Shown piece after piece: positions 60,130 to 61,584 of a stretch of DNA of 61,584 nucleotides. Numbering within the stretch: the stretch's first letter is position 1; each line of letters begins with the position of its first letter. Below the pieces are notes generated by a model. That model searched no databases, was not told the origin of the DNA, and saw only the letters and a list, made by a program, of their open reading frames with translations. The stretch comes from an uncultured Bacteroidales bacterium (lineage in GTDB: Bacteria > Bacteroidota > Bacteroidia > Bacteroidales > UBA932), in contig CALVDG010000014.1 of assembly GCA_944326255.1 (NCBI GenBank), positions 1 through 61,584 of the forward strand. Reading direction: 5' to 3'. A program made the translations under genes and the position numbers.

Positions 60130-61323
60130 ATGAAAATAGTTCAAATTAATGCCAATTACGGCTTCGGTAGCACCGGCATAATTGTAAAAGACATACAAAA
60201 TCTATGTATCCAAAATGGAATAAATTGTGAGGTTACGTATTCTGCTGCCAAAGGGCCGATAAGAGATGCTTACCAAATTGGGAATCCTATCTGTAATAAA
60301 TTGCATGCTTTGTTATCACGAATCTCTGGGAAACAAGGCTATTTTTCTATCATGACTACATGCCGATTATTACTCCATCTAAACAAGCATGAAGTTACCG
60401 CAATACATTTGCATAATCTGCATAGCGGATATATCAATTTCCCAATGATACTTCACTATGCGGCAAAACATGATCTATCCGTAATTGTCACTCTCCATGA
60501 TTGTTGGTTCTATACAGGAGGATGTTCACACTACACTAGTGCAAAATGCAATAAGTGGTTAAAGTCTTGTGGAAATTGTCCCCAACGCTACCAAGAAACT
60601 CCGGCATATTTATGGGATGGCTCACGGCAGATACTTCACGATCGCCAAAAGTTATTTAAAAAAATCAAAAAGCTATATGTTGTCGGCGTCTCCCGCTGGA
60701 TTATTGACGAGGCAAAACAGACTGTTTTTAAAAACGCTAAATGTATGGTCATTCATAATGGCACCAATACAAACTTTTTCCAGCCTTCGATATCTCACAT
60801 TCGTCAAAAACTTGGCATCGAAAATAAATTCGTGATTCTGGCCCCATCCAATAAATGGTTTCTCAATGTAAACCGAGAGACTTTCAATTACTTTGCAACA
60901 CACCTCACAGATGATATGTGCATGATTTTCTTTGGAAATGGTTGCATCGAAAGCATTCTATCAAAACAAATGATTAATTATGGTTTTATTTCATCACGAG
61001 AGGAAATTAGGGATGTATATAGTGCTGCAGATGTGATGTTAAATTGTACTCGAGAAGAATCTCTATCACTTCTCAACATTGAGGTACAAGCTTGCGGGAC
61101 ACCAGTTGTAACCTACTCTAATACGGGCGTAAAAGAAACTGTAGATGGCATATGCAGTTTTGCAATTAAAGATGGATGCCCTGAAGCTATGTGGAAAGCA
61201 ATGATGGAAATTAAAGCAAAAGGCAAGTCTTTCTTTTCACATTCCTGTATATCATGGGTAAAAAAGGAGTTCGATAAAGAAAAAAATTATCTGGAATATA
61301 TAAATTTATATAAGTCAATTTAA
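60130..61323 (+). CDS. Glycosyltransferase family 4 protein
   Basis: This 397-residue GT-B enzyme starts with KIVQINANYGFGSTGIIVKD, has VTLHDCWFYTGGCSHY and a cysteine cluster (CNKWLKSCGNCPQ) common in capsule glycosyltransferases of this group, and the C-terminal nucleotide-binding region LNCTREESLSLLNIEVQACG. It should transfer one sugar of the repeat unit; donor and acceptor are unknown. It is the last complete gene. The IS982-like element begins shortly after its stop codon. Confidence 0.92.
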   Translation: MKIVQINANYGFGSTGIIVKDIQNLCIQNGINCEVTYSAAKGPIRDAYQIGNPICNKLHALLSRISGKQGYFSIMTTCRLLLHLNKHEVTAIHLHNLHSGYINFPMILHYAAKHDLSVIVTLHDCWFYTGGCSHYTSAKCNKWLKSCGNCPQRYQETPAYLWDGSRQILHDRQKLFKKIKKLYVVGVSRWIIDEAKQTVFKNAKCMVIHNGTNTNFFQPSISHIRQKLGIENKFVILAPSNKWFLNVNRETFNYFATHLTDDMCMIFFGNGCIESILSKQMINYGFISSREEIRDVYSAADVMLNCTREESLSLLNIEVQACGTPVVTYSNTGVKETVDGICSFAIKDGCPEAMWKAMMEIKAKGKSFFSHSCISWVKKEFDKEKNYLEYINLYKSI

Positions 61324-61336
61324 TTTCTTTATAACT

Positions 61337-61584
61337 TAACGTGAGTTCGACGAATTGTAAGTACTTGAAAATTTGGTGATCAGCGAAAATTGTCGCATCT
61401 TTATAGTGCTGAATTACAAAGAATTACGAGCAATAATCGCTATAATCACCGAGAGCAAAGTTATTGAATTATTTTGTATGGCAGATGATTTCTGCAAGTT
61501 TTTTGATTCCATGATGGCAAAATATACCCTTAAGTCCACCACAAAGCGCAAATATCATCGGGCCGCCACCATGTCCAAGGCGGA
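61337..61584 (+). mobile_element. Left part of an IS982-family-like insertion sequence
   Basis: The coding sequence that runs off the window end looks like the start of an IS982 transposase, and the sequence from about 61337 (ACTTAACGTGAGTTCGACG) is a plausible terminal region. The right end is outside the window, so the terminal inverted repeat cannot be confirmed. Confidence 0.55.
61406..61584 (+). CDS. IS982 family transposase, N-terminal part (cut by window end)
   Basis: From a GTG at 61406 the frame reads LNYKELRAIIAIITESKV, then ELFCMADDFCKFFDSMMAKY and KSTTKRKYHRAATMSKA, open to the last base. The CMADDFCKFFD and KRKYHR blocks match the N-terminus of IS982-type transposases common in Bacteroidota. 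The catalytic DDE region is outside the window. An internal ATG at 61478 is an alternative start. The element interrupts or borders the polysaccharide locus. Confidence 0.75.
   Translation, partial: MLNYKELRAIIAIITESKVIELFCMADDFCKFFDSMMAKYTLKSTTKRKYHRAATMSKA

Overview
The window is chromosomal DNA from a member of the Bacteroidota, most likely the order Bacteroidales. The evidence is two GLPGLI-family secreted proteins, DUF4296, DUF4384, DUF4932 and DUF6427-like proteins, a WG-repeat protein, an UpxY-type NusG paralogue leading a surface-polysaccharide locus, an ATP-dependent PEP carboxykinase, and many close matches to the Bacteroidota -7 promoter element TAnnTTTG. The genus cannot be fixed from the sequence. 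Base composition is moderately GC-rich up to about 55.05 kb and then drops sharply.

Layout. (1) 0-5 kb: secreted and envelope proteins on the minus strand (two GLPGLI proteins, an unknown secreted protein, a DUF4932 putative metallopeptidase), with a 31-codon remnant of an outer-membrane barrel and a 0.68-kb gene-free stretch holding a repeated 8-10 bp motif. (2) 5-10 kb: a TetR regulator divergent from an MBOAT acyltransferase plus SGNH-like partner, then an AAA-ATPase/nuclease-like protein. (3) 10-31.6 kb: housekeeping genes: tsaD with an FAD oxidoreductase, an EamA exporter, ftsY-pheT, a minus-strand run (DUF4296 lipoprotein, amidohydrolase, radical SAM, dtd, deoC, small barrel), a deacetylase-purD-membrane protein run, an aminotransferase, a purM-lipoprotein-exonuclease-rRNA methyltransferase-msrC run, and tRNA-Cys. 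(4) 31.9-36.9 kb: an anchored endonuclease/exonuclease/phosphatase protein, pckA and recQ. (5) 37-41.8 kb: an envelope cluster of an OmpA-family protein, a DUF4384 protein and a WG-repeat/CARDB-like/caspase protein. (6) 41.9 kb to the end: a surface-polysaccharide locus.

The polysaccharide locus starts with UpxY, Wza, Wzc, a CpsB-type phosphatase and a WbpM/CapD-type dehydratase. It continues with a UDP-sugar dehydrogenase and the three-enzyme UDP-N-acetyl-L-fucosamine pathway (FnlA/CapE, CapF, CapG). A low-GC block follows: Wzx flippase, FeS/F420-type protein, pyruvyl transferase, EpsG-type polymerase and a GT4 glycosyltransferase. The window ends inside what looks like an IS982-family insertion sequence.

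The most unusual object is inside the polysaccharide locus. A two-gene cassette (a 64-65 residue protein overlapping a TacT/AtaT-like GNAT acetyltransferase) occurs twice, each copy behind the same promoter block, on either side of the UDP-sugar dehydrogenase. In the second copy the acetyltransferase is destroyed while the small gene is intact. This is what a toxin-antitoxin-like module with an uncharacterised antitoxin would look like. Other points are the caspase cluster, microsatellites placed in promoters, a perfect 26-bp palindrome that takes in the 3' end of tRNA-Cys, and a three-way-junction structure after pheT.
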